From Adiantum capillus-veneris (lineage: Eukaryota; Streptophyta; Polypodiopsida; Polypodiales; Pteridaceae): a stretch of 64,000 bases of DNA. The stretch covers positions 70,889,003 through 70,953,002 of the forward strand of contig CM043957.1 of assembly GCA_014529385.2 (NCBI GenBank). The letters run 5' to 3'. The position numbers and the translations under genes were made by a program. Position 1 is the first letter of the stretch. Each line of letters begins with the position of its first letter. The notes under the pieces are model-generated. The model worked only from the letters and a program-made list of their open reading frames with translations, made no database searches and was not told where the DNA came from. Below are positions 9,594 through 20,284 of the stretch, one piece after another.

Positions 9594-10733
9594 CCAAGCT
9601 TGTGGTGGGAACTAGTCCTAAGCATGTGGGACTTGAGGTGTCCAAAAGTCAAATCCAATCCCTACAAGGAGGGAGCGAGCCCTACAAGAGGGGGGATGAG
9701 AGAGAACACCCACACACTCACACAAGGTATGCTTGGTACAAAGAAAGCAAAAGGGACACTTGTCAACTTCCTCCGCATGTTGCCCTCATTGTGTGCCTGA
9801 AGCCTATTGGTTGGCCACCCAAGGGGTCCAATAATAATTTAGGAGATTTAATTATTGTCTTTGCATTTATCAAGTCCTCTCTCTCAAAGGGGAAAGCGGG
9901 ACACTTGTCTCAAGGCTACCCTTGTTTCTTGTAATACCTCCTGCTTGTGATTGGCTAGGCCTGGAGGGGTCCAATGAGCTTCAAGCATGAGCTACAAGGG
10001 GGGGTCAACCAAATCAAGCTAGGGGGTTTCTTGAGGGGTATAATCTCCCACACACACTCTCATTATGCATTGTGCAAAGTGCAAGAGCTCCCTCTCCTTC
10101 TCCAAGCAAGTAGAGCTTGAGATCCTACACCAACACTCTTGGCTATGGAGTGCAAATCCAACCAAGAGCCATGCTTCAATGCTTAAGCTTGACATCTTCT
10201 CCATCTTCATTACTATGCTATTATGTATGCTAGCAAGAAGAGTTATGATAAGTGAGGAACTAATTCTTTCTCCTATGAAATGTTTCTTCTTCCTCTTCCC
10301 TATTCTCATTCCCTGCTAGCTCTCCACCTTCAAAGGTATTTGAGGTCTTGGGACTGAGGCTTGGGATAGTTAAATCTTTCTTCAAAGTTTATGTTATGCA
10401 TGTGATGCATGAAGGTTTCCATCTTCATTGCATCACGTAGGTCACAAGGAACACAAAGATTGTATTGTAATAAGTCTCTCTTAATGTGAGAAATCATAAT
10501 ACAAATGCCTATTGGAGGGGGGACTGGCTCCACATAAATCTGTTCCTCAACTATTGTCATGTTCTCTAAATTCTCTCTCTTGAAAAAGTATTGTTCATTC
10601 CAAGTTATCTAATTGCTATGATTATGTTGATATCTTCAATTATGTTCACCCGCTATGCTCACAAAGTAATTTCTTAAAAGTACTCTCATTAATTTCCACT
10701 ACTCTCAAGTTAAATAGGCCCATTCCATTACAT

Positions 10734-10745
10734 TGGTATCATAGC
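10734..10745 (+). promoter_or_regulatory. G1 primer-binding site
   Basis: TGGTATCATAGC starts one base after the 5' LTR end and matches the initiator-Met tRNA complement except at one position (T for G). Confidence 0.85.
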
Positions 10746-11146
10746 ATTTGGTTTCTCTTTTCTTGCTTAAGAAGAGAGGTCCTTAAGTAGCCTATCAATG
10801 GTTGATGTTGTTAATTATATTAGGGTAAGTGGAATTGGGATCTATTATCGATTTTGTTGAGCCCACTATGTGGGATATGGTGCACACCTCGGGAGCTTTG
10901 GACTTAATAATGGAGTCTTTTTAGACTTGCCTATGGCTTTACCATTATTGAGCCATAAGAAGTCTGAAAGGAGCTAGCCCTCGGCAATTCTGCTATGTTA
11001 GACTTACTCCACTACTCTCTATAATTAACCACTTCGAGCCGTGGGTGTAGATACTTAAGAGCCGAATTTCAAAGGCTAAGAGGAGTGGCAACTAAGGTTT
11101 TGAATTTCCAAAGCATACACTAAGTACTTATACAAATTTTGTTAAC

Positions 11147-11698
11147 ATGGCTGACAATAACCAAGAGAGTAGAATGAGCATTGATAGCATTGATTTTGCA
11201 CATGAAAGTGCTAATGATGATGCCCCCATGTTTGTCAATTATCTTACTACTAGGTTGCAACAAGCTATGGGCAACCCTGCCTTGCAATCCAAAGTTACTC
11301 AACAACTTCGCGCTTATGGGATTTCCCTTCCTCTCCAAGAGGAGAGAGAGCTTAGGAGGCCTCATGAAGAGACCCCCAAAAGAAGACTCTCTCCCATACA
11401 AGAGGAGGAATTTAAAGATCAAGAAAGCAATGAAAGTTTAAGTTCCTTTGAAGATGTGGCTCCACAAAGACGGCGGTCTAGACGATCGCCAACTCCTCCC
11501 AAGAGGAAAAGATCAACACACAGTCCTTCTCGTCGTCTCTCCAAAAAGGAAGAGAGGAAACAAAGGAAGAAAAGGGCAAGAAAGAGGTCACCCTCTTCTC
11601 CTTCTTCTTCACCTTCCTCCTCTTTCAATGAAAGCTATGGCTATTATCCTAGAGAATACAGGAGGGGAGGACATCGCAAATTATACCCTGCATGGTGA
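11147..11698 (+). pseudogene. gag: G1 Gag N-terminal segment with basic SR-rich tail
   Basis: The ATG at 11147 opens a 183-codon frame (MADNNQESRM). Residues about 40-65 (VNYLTTRLQQAMGNPALQSKV) are mildly helical. Residues about 105-165 are a strongly basic, Arg/Ser/Lys-rich stretch with repeated RRRSRRSP and KKEERKQRKKRARKRSPSS-like sequence, resembling SR-type nucleic-acid-binding tails. A stop at 11696-11698 follows YPAW; the frame then shows GGNSISFLAYDGTFGA and further broken Gag sequence. Similar basic stretches occur before the capsid domain of some plant chromovirus Gags. It is the first frame after the primer-binding site, so the start is reasonable. Confidence 0.7.
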
Positions 11699-11719
11699 AG
11701 GTCACAAAAGCTAAAGAAG

Positions 11720-12600
11720 TTCAAGGAGGGAGGAAATAGTATCTCTTTTCTTGCCTATGATGGTACCTTTGGTGCTACTAACAAAGTTTTGGCCTTCATC
11801 CCAACACCTTGATGCGGCTTTTGGAGATGAGGGCTTCACAAAGTCCTCCAAGCTACACCATGTAGGTATGCACTTCCAAAAATCATCTTGTCAATAGTGG
11901 GCTAGCCTTTGTTGCAACGGTGAAGCCCAAAAGAGATGGAAAACTCTATGAGTTTCCATCATGAAGCAATTCCTTGCAAGCAATGCAAAGGACAAAGTGC
12001 TTACCGAATGGCGCAGCCTGAAGCTTCTCTCTCATGAGTCTATCCACAAGTATGTAGACAAGTTTTGGGATTTACATCTCAAGGCTACTGTCTTTCAAAA
12101 GATAGACTTTGCGAGCGAAGGAAGCAATTCTATGCAGGATTACCTGAAGAGATGGCCAAATATATCAACTCTCAACAGCCTGGTTCTATCAGCAAAGTAA
12201 TCCATCACACCATGGTTGCTTCACGCATCAACTTCCATCAAGGGGCTAGATGGAATGTCAAGCCCATGGAAAACAAAGACAAAAATGATGCAAAGGGAAA
12301 AACCAATGCTCAAAATTCTTCCCAAAGCACTTTCAACAACAACAACAATCGGTTCAAGGAGAAGGGACTTTACAAAGGCAAAAAAAAACTCTCTCTTGAA
12401 GAGCTTGAAGCTTTTCACAAGGACCATACGTGTTTCAAGTGTGGGGAGCAAGGACATGGCTATCGTTCTTGCCCCAAAAAGAATGCGCACAATGAAACTC
12501 CTAGGGCTTCTGCCATCGAAGCTCCAAAAGAGTATGCTCATTGCAAAGGATCATCACTTTCCTATGCTTGGGGAAAGGTAAGAGAGCTTTATGCCTTCAT
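11720..12600 (+). pseudogene. gag: G1 Gag capsid and zinc knuckle
   Basis: The capsid-like segment around 11961-12180 includes MKQFLASNAKDKVLTEWRSLKL and SIHKYVDKFWDLHLKA, the typical retrotransposon gag fold sequence. A small frameshift near 12115 moves the reading to the next frame, which carries KQFYAGLPEEMAKYI, an Asn-rich linker and the CCHC knuckle CFKCGEQGHGYRSC at 12430-12471. It would package the element RNA. The N-terminal portion of the capsid (11700-11960) is broken by further stops. Confidence 0.85.
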
Positions 12601-13023
12601 CTTGTTTGAACCTAGCTCTACTCACAAGTTCATTCCAACGGAGTTGGCCACCAAGTTGGCATTCAAGCTTTCGAGATGGGAGATATGGTAATGGCTGAGA
12701 CAGCTTTCAAGGGACAGGAAACCTCCGTTACTCCCTTGATTGGCAAGTTGAGGCTTCATGTCCAAATCTATGTCAACAAAGAAGAGCTTTTCATCTCTCC
12801 TCTCCAACATGAGGATGCTATCCTAGGGGCGCCATGGTTTGATCACATGGCTGCCAATATGAAGTTCCTCAAAAGGAGAATCTACTTCACCTACAGGGCA
12901 AAGAACATGTATATAGATGCTAGTGAGTGTGGTTGCACCATTCCACATGTAAATTCTTCTACTTTTGATAAATCAATAGAGAGCGTACATGATTTTTGTC
13001 AAAGAGTCTCTAAAAGATCCTAA
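12580..13023 (+). pseudogene. G1 aspartic protease (inactive)
   Basis: The usual catalytic D-[ST]-G reads EPSSTHKFIPTELA near 12607-12650, so both the catalytic Asp and the Gly are replaced. After a frameshift near 12680, the frame continues with LRLHVQIYVNKEELFISPL and ILGAPWFDHMAANM, the second conserved protease block (ILG-x-PW). The 3' edge passes into a linker toward RT. This copy could not process a polyprotein. Confidence 0.8.
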
Positions 13024-13142
13024 TGTTTCATCAAATGTAAATGGTAGGAATCAAGAAGAGTTAGACTTGTCTAATTTTCTAAAAGGATTCCAAGATGTGT
13101 TCATCGATGATATCCCTATGGACTTACCTCCAAAATGAGGGG

Positions 13143-14151
13143 ATGATGACCATCACATTGAGCTCCTTCCAGGAAGCTCACCACCTAACAAGCCTCCTTA
13201 TCGAGTCTCACAAGCTCAACAAGAGGAGATCATGAGGCAAGTACAGGAATTGGTAGACAATGGGATGGTGAGGCTAGTTCCTCTCCCTTTTGTTCTCCAA
13301 TCCTTTTAGTGCAAAAGAAAGATGGTACATACCGTATGTGTGTGGACTATCGACGAGCACTAAACCATATCACTATCAAAAACAAATTTCTCGTGCCGTA
13401 GGTAGAAGATTTGTTTGATAAGCTACAAGGCTCTACCTACTTCAGTAGGATTGACCTTAAAAGTGGCTATCATCAAAATAAGGATGTGGATGAAGATATC
13501 TTAAAGACCGCGTTTTGCACAACGTTTGGTCTTTATGAATATCTAGTCATGCCTTTTGGCTTGACTAATGCAGCAGCTATATTCAATCGCCTAATGGAGA
13601 AAATTTTTAGACCTTACCGCAAATTCACTGGAGTGTTCTTTGATGATATCATCATCTACTCCAAGTCTTTGGAGGAACATAAGAAACATCTCCAAGTGAT
13701 TTTTCAAGAATTGAGGGAGAACAAGCTTTTTCTCAACCAAAAGAAAATCAAATTTTTCCTTCAAGAGATTCAATACCTAGGTCATATTATCTCGCAAGAT
13801 GGTATCTGTATGGATCCATCAAAGTTAGAAGTAATAAAAGCATGGCCTAATCCAAGGAATCTACATGAGCTAAGAAGCATTATTGGTATGTGCGCATACT
13901 ATAGATGCTTCACAACAAAATTCTCTCAAATAGCAGGACCACTACACGACTTAACTAAGAAGAAGGTTAAGTATGTATGGACTGCTAAGGAGCAAAATGC
14001 TTTTGATAATCTCAAAGAAAAGCTTACCTCCCAACCAGTCCTCATGCTTCCAGATCTCTCAAAGCTATTTGATATCCAATGTGATGCTTGTGGTGATTGC
14101 CTTGGAGCAGTTTTGCTTCAAGAAGGGCATGCCATAGCATATGAGAGTTGA
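13143..14151 (+). pseudogene. G1 reverse transcriptase
   Basis: Before 13411 the sequence encodes the fingers ([25 protein letters not shown] and [17 protein letters not shown]) but is broken by a one-base shift near 13275 and a TAG after FLVP at about 13399, where CAG is expected. From 13411 a long frame covers RIDLKSGYHQ, MPFGLTNAAAIFNRLM and the catalytic box FFDDIIIYSK at 13636 (FFDD for YVDD), then the thumb and the start of RNase H (DIQCDACGDCLGAVL). It ends at a TGA where CGA is likely. Confidence 0.92.
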
Positions 14152-14445
14152 AGGCTCCTGATGAACGAGTCTTGGGCATTTTATGAGAAAGAGCTTTTAG
14201 TTGTTCTACATGTCCTAGACACATGGAAGCACTACTTATTGGGGACTCCATTCATTCTACGAACCGATCACCAAAGTATTAAGTATTTCATGACGCAAAC
14301 CAAGCTCTCCGACAAACAAATGAGGTGGGTAGATTTTCTTTCGCAATTTAGTTTCCATATTGCTCACATTGCTAGTAAGCACAATCAAGTGGCTGATGAA
14401 CTTGCACGACGACCAAAAGTTCATGCAGTGTTTGTAGCTACTCAC
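14152..14445 (+). pseudogene. G1 RNase H
   Basis: The frame continues as MNESWAFYEKELLVVLHVLDTWKHYLLGTPFILRTDHQS, KQMRWVDFLSQFSFHIAHIASKHNQVADELARRP: the gypsy RNase H with its E-L-L-V, TDHQS and N-x-VADxLSR blocks. The final Asp (ADELA) is retained. Confidence 0.9.
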
Positions 14446-15342
14446 AATGATCTATCCTCTATGATAGATGAGTATGCTACTAACCCTGATTTTAGAGACG
14501 TAATGTCAGTCCTCTCTTTGGGGAAGAAAGAGGAACCATTCACCTTGCAGGATGGTTATCTTCTCCACGGAAATAGGCTATGTGTTACCCATTTCCTTTG
14601 TGAGAAAGTTATATATAAATCCCATGCCCCTCCCTATGCAGGGCATAGAGGTATTCAACCTACTCTCTGAGGAGTAGAGACGTACTTCTATTGGCCTACC
14701 ATGAAAGTGGACATACAAGAGTATGTTTCAAAATGTGTAGTATGCCAAAAGACCAAGTAGAATAGAGGGAATCAACCTGGATTGCTCCAGCCATTGCCTA
14801 TCCCAGATTCACCATGGGAGAGTATATCCATGGATTTCATCGTTGGATTACCCAAGTCTATCCATGAGAATACAAGAATATAGACAATAGTTGACAGGTT
14901 TAGCAAGCAAGTACACTTTATTCCTGTCAAAAAGACTACTAAGGCACACCAAATGGCAACTCTCTTCATATCACAAATTTTCAAACACCATGGATTACCA
15001 ACATCCATCGTGTCAGATAGAGATCCTAGAATGACCAGTAATTTCTAGAAATCTCTCTTTGAAAATCTAGGAACAAGATTGAATTTCTCTTCAGCCTATC
15101 ACCCACAAACGGATGGCCAAAGTGAGATAGCCAATCTTACAATACTCGCACTACTCAAGACTTATGTTACCGAAGTAGATCAACGCTCACAATGGGAAAA
15201 GTACTTACCTCTTGTAGAGTATGCCTACAATAATTCTGTACATACTTCTACAGAAAAAGCACCTTTTGAGATCATTGAGGGAAGACCCAAAAGTCCTTTG
15301 CTACTCAAAGTACATGGGAAGATCTTTGCTGCTGTCGATTAG
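14446..15342 (+). pseudogene. G1 integrase catalytic region
   Basis: The zinc-binding segment shows AGHRGIQPTL...CVVCQKTK. The DDE core has Asp at 14833-14835 (SMDFIVGLP), Asp at 15016-15018 (VSDRDPRM) and Glu at 15124-15126 (HPQTDGQSE). In-frame stops occur after QPTL (TGA), after CQKTK (TAG), after NTRI (TAG), after TSNF (TAG) and after AAVD (TAG). Each of these sits where a single C-to-T or G-to-A change from Gln, Arg or Trp would explain it. The protein would integrate the element cDNA. Confidence 0.92.
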
Positions 15343-15880
15343 TATAGCCGTGCCTACAAGAATCTTTTCAAAAGATTAAGGAGGCTATATCCATCTCTCA
15401 ACAAAGGCAAAAAGTTGTTACTGACAAGCACAGAAGGGCCTTAACATTCTAAGAAAATGATTGGGTCTTGCTTAAGTTTCCTAAGGCTCGATTAAGGCAA
15501 ACGACGGGAAAAAATCCTACAGGCCATCAAAAGTATTATGCTAAGTTAGCAAAAATATACTATGGTCCTTTCCAATTCTTGAAGCACATCAATGATATGG
15601 CTTACCAACTCAATTTTCCCAACCATTGGCTCATACACAATGCCTCTCATGTGAGCCTACTTAAGCCCTATAAAGGAGATCCACCAAGTGAACCAATTAT
15701 TGAAGACCCTCCCAAAGTTGAAGACCAAGAAGAGGTGCTACAACCCGAGGCTATCCTTCGGCATGAAGACAAGGTACTACGACATGGTAAGATTATCCAA
15801 TGATATCTTATTAAGCTCAAAAATTATCCTTTGAAGATGCTAGATGGATGCAAGGAATACAGCTTAAGGATAGTATGAAC
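15343..15880 (+). pseudogene. G1 integrase C-terminus and chromodomain-like tail
   Basis: After the stop and a frame change, 15468-15803 carries the GPFQFLKHINDMAYQLNFP and NASHVSLLKPYKG blocks of the gypsy integrase C-terminal domain. The following sequence (ILRHEDKVLRHGKIIQ, TGA, YLIKLKNYP) resembles the first half of a chromodomain, which in chromoviruses recognises histone marks and guides insertion. It is broken by the TGA at 15801-15803 and degenerates afterward. Confidence 0.75.
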
Positions 15881-16230
15881 CTTCTCAATGCTTACAATAC
15901 TACATTAGAGTAAGCAAATGTACAAATTCCTTTTAAATGACTAGTTCTCTTTTTACTGTGCACAAATTTAAATAGAGTGCATGCTTAGAATCATGTTTGT
16001 GATGACGAGTCTCTCAAACACCAAGTAGAAATTGTCACTCTACTTTGGGAGTATGAAATGGACTAAAGAGTAGACATGTTTGCGGTAGCTATGTCTACCA
16101 AGCACAAAATGGATTAGTCATCCATCTTGGAAAGATGTCATAGGGTAAAAAGGGATCCTCTACCCACTAAGTAAGATTGACTAATGACTAAGGATTTATC
16201 TCTTCTACCTCATAGTCGAGGACGACTACG
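15881..16230 (+). other. G1 3' untranslated region
   Basis: Non-coding. It is clearly homologous to 41850-42290 of G2 (for example the segment on CACCAAGTAGAA and GTCATCCATCTTGGAAAGATG), so it is part of the element and not an insertion. Confidence 0.75.
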
Positions 16231-16231
16231 A

Positions 16232-16248
16232 TTTCAAGAGAGAGGTAA
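16232..16248 (+). promoter_or_regulatory. G1 polypurine tract
   Basis: A purine-rich AAGAGAGAGGTAA run ends directly at the 3' LTR start (TGTCAT). The same tract precedes the G2 LTR at 42293-42307. Confidence 0.8.
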
Positions 16249-17872
16249 TGTCATAAAATCTAATATCTAACCAACCCAAATGTTTCTCATATTAAATTGA
16301 TCATTTAATGTGGGAAAATAAACGGGAACAAGGGTTAAGATATAGACATGTGCTTATAGATCTACCTCAACACGGGGCCAATGGTAAAGGGGCCCAAATG
16401 AGAGAAGGTCTATCAAAGAGCAAGGCTAACCAATGGAGCATAAGACCTTAGGGTCAGCTTCATGGAAGACCTCCAATAGTTAGTGTAAAATTCCTTTGAC
16501 CTTAGGTAAGCTAGGACTGAGTTTGAGGTGGGAACCCGGCCCAAGCTTAAGGTGCTTGTCGTGCTTGATGACTAAGGTGCTTGAGATGCTTGAGGTGCTT
16601 GATGACTGAGGTGCTTGAGATGCTTGCGGATTGAGATCCTTAAGGTGCTTGTCATGCTTGAGATACTAGGGCTATACTTGAGGTGAGAACCCAGCCCAAG
16701 CTTAAAGTGCTTAAGGGTCAAGCTTGTGGTGGGAGCTGGGCCTATCCATGAGGGGCTTGAGGTGTCAAAAAGTGAAAATCCAATCCCTACAAGGAGGGGG
16801 CAAGCCCTACAAGAGGGGGGATAAGAGAGAACACCCACACACTCACACAAGGCATGCTTGGTACAAAAAAGAAAGCAAAAGGGACACTTGTCAAGTTCCT
16901 CCTCATGTTGCCCTCATGGTGTGCCTGAAGCCTATTGGTTGGCCACCCAAGGGGTCCAATAATAATTTAGGAGATTTAATTAATTGTATTTTCATTTATC
17001 AAGTCCTCTCTCTCAAAGGGGAAAGGGGGACACTTGTCTCAAGGCTACCCTTGTTGCTTGTAATACCTCATGCTTGTGATTGGCTAGGCCTAGAGGGGTC
17101 CAATGAGCTTCAAGCATGAGCTACAAGGGGGGCTCGACCAAAGCAAGCTAGGGGGTTTCTTGAGGGGTATACTCTTCCACACACACTCACACACACTCTC
17201 ATTATGCATTGTGCAAAGTGCAAGAGCTCCCTCTCCTTCTCTAAGCAAGTAGAGGTTGAGAGCCTACACCAACACTCTTGGCTATGGAGTGCAAATCCAA
17301 CCAAGAGCCATGCTTCAATGCTTAATCTTGCCATCTTCTCCATCTTCATTACTATGCTATTATGTATGCTAGCAAGAAGAGATATGATAAGTGAGGAACT
17401 GATTCTTTCTCCTATGAAATGTTTCTTCTTCCTCTTCCCTATCCTCATTCCCTGCTAGGTCTCTCCCCCTTTGAGGTGTTTGAGGTCTTGGGACTGAGGC
17501 TTGGGATAGTTAAAGCTTTCTTCAAAGTTTATTTCATGCTTGTGATGCATGAAGGTTTCCATCTTCACTGCATCATCTAGGTCACAAGGAACACAAATAT
17601 TGTATTGTAACAAGTCTCTCTTAATGGGAGAAATCATAATACAATTGCTTATTGGAGGGGGGACCGGCTCCACATAAATCCGGTCCTCAACTGTTGTCAT
17701 GTTCTCTAAATTCTCTCTCTTGAAAAAGTATTGTTCACTCCAAGTTAACTAGTTGCTATGATTATGTTGCTATCTTCAATTATGTTCACCGGCTATGCTC
17801 ACAAAGTAATTTCTCAAAAGTACTCTCATTCATTTCCGCTACTCTCAAGTTAAATAGGCCAATTCCATTACA
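16249..17872 (+). repeat. G1 3' LTR (about 1.62 kb)
   Basis: It runs from TGTCATAAAATC to ATTCCATTACA and is followed by the TSD CTCAG. It shows the uninterrupted site (GGTCAAGCTTGTGG at 16717) at which C1 entered the 5' LTR. Confidence 0.93.
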
Positions 17873-18408
17873 CTCAGCCTGTCCACCATTGGCTTGAGGA
17901 TGATATGGAGCTGATTTGGAATGAAGTACCATAAATTCAGGCAACAAAAAATTAATCATATCATTTAGAAAATGAGTGCCTCAATCACTCACAATCTCGA
18001 TAGGTAGGCCATATTGCGTGAAAATGTTTTCTAGCATCATTTTCCTGTGTTGCAATTTGCCTCAACCCACTTGGTTAAATAATTTATTTCCACTATAATG
18101 TATTGAGCATGCGTCCTATATGACGGTGGCAAGATAGGCCCGACAAAGTCTATTCTCCATTTGGCAAAAGCGCGTGCTCCCATTATCGGTCTCACCGGCA
18201 TGTCATCCCATCGAGTCAGTACTTTGGTATGTTGGCATGCATCGCATCTTTTCACATTATATTCAGTATCCATGAACAAAGTAGGCCTCCAAATCCCTGC
18301 TAGGAGTATTTCTCTTGCAATTTTCTCTTCCAAAAATTGTCCTCCTGCTAGAATAGTGTGAGCTTGCTCAAGAATAGGCAGATATTCATGTTTCATAAAA
18401 ATTCTCAA
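17873..18408 (-). pseudogene. G0 integrase: second zinc finger and catalytic core, first part
   Basis: From 18408 downward the minus strand reads YLPILEQAHTILAGGQF, then CDACQHTK (zinc-binding region with one His changed to Gln), then FAKWRIDFVGPILPP with the first catalytic Asp and YLTKWVEA. Further on are GLPIEIVSD with the second Asp, followed by a TGA, and APYHPQANGG. The catalytic Glu codon GAG lies within the TSD at which G1 inserted; the remainder of the gene is at 2907-3484. Confidence 0.88.
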
Positions 18409-18559
18409 GTTTTCATCCCCTCCACTTCAATAAGGTTGATTTTCAATAATAGCATAGTTTGCGGCTTTGTGTTGTATCGATTGTATTTTGGCTCTACTCA
18501 AGTTTTCTGGGAGTCTTTCTTGCTCTAAGTACTTCACGATATACTTTTCCCACTTGCGT

Positions 18560-18879
18560 GTTGCTGTTATCCTGAACAATGTAGCATGCTCGATTGGCTT
18601 AGTGATTGCACAAACATCACAGGAGAGAACATAGTCATGTACACTTTTCTACATTTTAGGCCAATACACTCCAAGTAGCATCAGTCTCTGATATGTTTGT
18701 GTTTTGGTATTGTAAATTCCCATAACTTTTACATTAGCTTGCTTCAAATATATCTCCTTTTTGCACGGCTCAATGCATAACCAAAGTATGCCATCACGCC
18801 CTTGCTTATATAAGTGTCCTACAATTAGCACTAGATTGTAGGATTTCTCGATAATGAATGGTTGTCTCTCAATTTGCAA
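18560..18879 (-). pseudogene. G0 extra zinc-finger segment upstream of integrase
   Basis: The minus strand encodes GHLYKQGRDGILWLCIEP, then KQANVKVMGIYNTKTQTYQRL, LLGVYWPKM, a TAG, VHDYVLSCDVCAITK. This is the layout of an integrase HHCC finger: the CxxC is intact, while the two His positions read Asn and Tyr. The reading continues through a linker (KWEKYIVKYLEQERLPENLS) into a second finger of the same type at 18408. So two fingers of the same class occur in tandem, about 85 codons apart, before one catalytic core. Confidence 0.75.
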
Positions 18880-19216
18880 TGAACCAATGGTGAGTAAAGG
18901 TATATCCTATTTGCTCCACCTTGGTACCATCTAAAGGTTGAAGAGATATGAGACTTCCGGAAAGTCATCATCAACCCCAGAAGGAGCTTCCCCATGTAGC
19001 ATGCGTGATAATTGGTTTGCTCTCTGGTGTGTAGTCCCTTTTTTTACCACTGTTGTGAAGTCAAAATTGAGCAATATTAGGAACCATCTAATGATTATTG
19101 CATGGTTTGTTCACGAGGTATAACAATGCCCGATGATCCGCAAAGAGCACAAACTTGTTTGCAAGAAGGTAATGTCTAAACTTTTTGACAAAATAGATCA
19201 TCCCTAAAACTTCTCT

Positions 19217-19585
19217 TTATGTGGTCGTATAATCTTGTTTTACACTGTTAAGCTGTCTACTAGAGTAACAGATCGGAAAATCCATGTTATTTTCTCCAGC
19301 TTGATCCAAGATACATCCAATTTCATCATAAGCCAGTGCATCTACATGAACGTGGAAAACCTTGTCCCAGTCAGGAGCTCTCAAAATTGGAGCAAATATA
19401 AGCTTCTGCTTCAATTGTTGAGATGATTTTTCACATTCTTCATTCCATTTGAGCTTTGTGATGAGTGCATAGAGAGATTTTGCAATGATCACATACATGT
19501 AAATGAACCTGCGATAATATCTACAATGGCCCATGCAGGCTTGTACCTCTCTAACTTTTGTTGGTTTGGGAAGAGCAACAATCAA
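19217..19585 (-). pseudogene. G0 RNase H and RT thumb
   Basis: The segment reads PKPTKVREVQACMGHCRYYRRFI (RT connection), then KLKWNEECEKSSQQLKQKLIFAPIL and VFHVHVDALAYDEIGCILDQ and ICYSSRQLNSVKQDYTTT, the start of the RNase H. The remainder toward 18900 is broken. It is G0's usual gypsy-type RNase H; I did not find an additional RNase H domain. Confidence 0.85.
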
Positions 19586-19739
19586 TTGTATTTTTCAAGA
19601 TCAATGAAAATGTCATTTTGGATACAATATGTTGCAGAATCTTGCCTTGTATTACCATGAACACACACTTTTCAGGGTTTAGGCAGATATGATACGTTCT
19701 GTATTTCTCAAATACTTTCTTTAAGTGATCAAATGTTCA

Positions 19740-20284
19740 TTTTTGGAAAGAGAATTCACACATAGGTCATCCATATAATCTCTAAGAATTGTCTTAAATA
19801 CCCATTGAAGGCATGACTCATCAGCCTTTGGAATGTGGCAGGCACATTGGTTTAGACCAAATGTCATTACCCAATATGAAAATATGCCTCATTTTGTAGC
19901 AAAGATAGTTTTGTGTTGATCCTCCAGCTTGGTTGTGAGTTGGTTATAGCCTGAAAAGCCATCTAGAAATCTATAGGCTTCCTTTCCAGGAACTCTTTCA
20001 ATCACATGATCAGTGATGGGTAAGGGATAGTTGTCTCTGATCGTAGCAATGTTTACTTGTTTGAGATTTATGCACACTCTCAATTTACTATTTTTCTTAG
20101 GCACCATGACAATTGGTGACACCCATTCCGTGTGTCCGATCTCATAGATAACTTTTGCCTCTTTCAATTTGTCTATCTCTTCCTTAATCTTCTTTGCAAA
20201 CATTTCATTGTAAGTGTATGGATGTTTTGCATCACTTTTTAGAGGTATCATCTGCTGGAAAATTCTAGGATCTATACCCTTCAA
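19740..20284 (-). pseudogene. G0 reverse transcriptase
   Basis: From 20284 the minus strand reads MKGIDPRIFQQMIPL, then KKIKEEIDKLKEAKVIYEI, WVSPIVMVPKKNSKLRVCINLKQVN and RFLDGFSGYNQL, the gypsy RT fingers and palm. About 19770-19750 encodes YMDDLCV, the catalytic YxDD, in a different frame, so at least one frameshift lies between. Function would be cDNA synthesis. Confidence 0.9.

Larger units (their letters stand above)
3485..10732 (+). repeat. G1 5' LTR, interrupted by C1
   Basis: The LTR runs from TGTCAT at 3485 to ATTACA at 10732 but is split at 4054 by C1. Removing C1 and one CCAAG copy leaves about 1,704 bp. Bases 3795-4010 contain a minisatellite of GTGCTTGAG/GATGACTGAG units that varies in copy number among the three family LTRs. 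After C1 the LTR resumes at CTTGTGGTGGGAACT, exactly as in the uninterrupted LTRs at 16719 and 42785. Confidence 0.9.
3485..17872 (+). mobile_element. G1: chromovirus-like Ty3-gypsy retrotransposon, nested in G0
   Basis: The element has LTRs beginning TGTCATAAAA and ending ATTCCATTACA, a TGGTATCATAGC primer-binding site, gag, protease, RT, RNase H, integrase and a chromodomain-like tail, a purine tract and a 5-bp TSD (CTCAG). Without the C1 insertion it is about 8.8 kb. LTR lengths are about 1.70 kb (5', C1 removed) and 1.62 kb (3'). I counted about 11 substitutions in the first ~205 bp of the LTR pair (about 5%). Multiple stops and frameshifts make it non-autonomous. G2 (40617-44209) belongs to the same family. 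Confidence 0.92.

Noticed and set aside
9393-9934. Plus-strand frames across the C1 3' LTR and resumed G1 LTR, repeated near 16724-17119
   Set aside because: They are LTR sequence, and the first one crosses the insertion junction. No domain.
10019-10560. Antisense open frames in the G1 LTR (also at 17110-17700), seemingly conserved
   Set aside because: The similarity follows from the LTRs being copies of one sequence. The frames are not kept in the G2 LTR, and nothing resembles a protein family.
11419-11628. Minus-strand Glu-rich frame
   Set aside because: It is the complement of the SR-rich basic Gag tail of G1.
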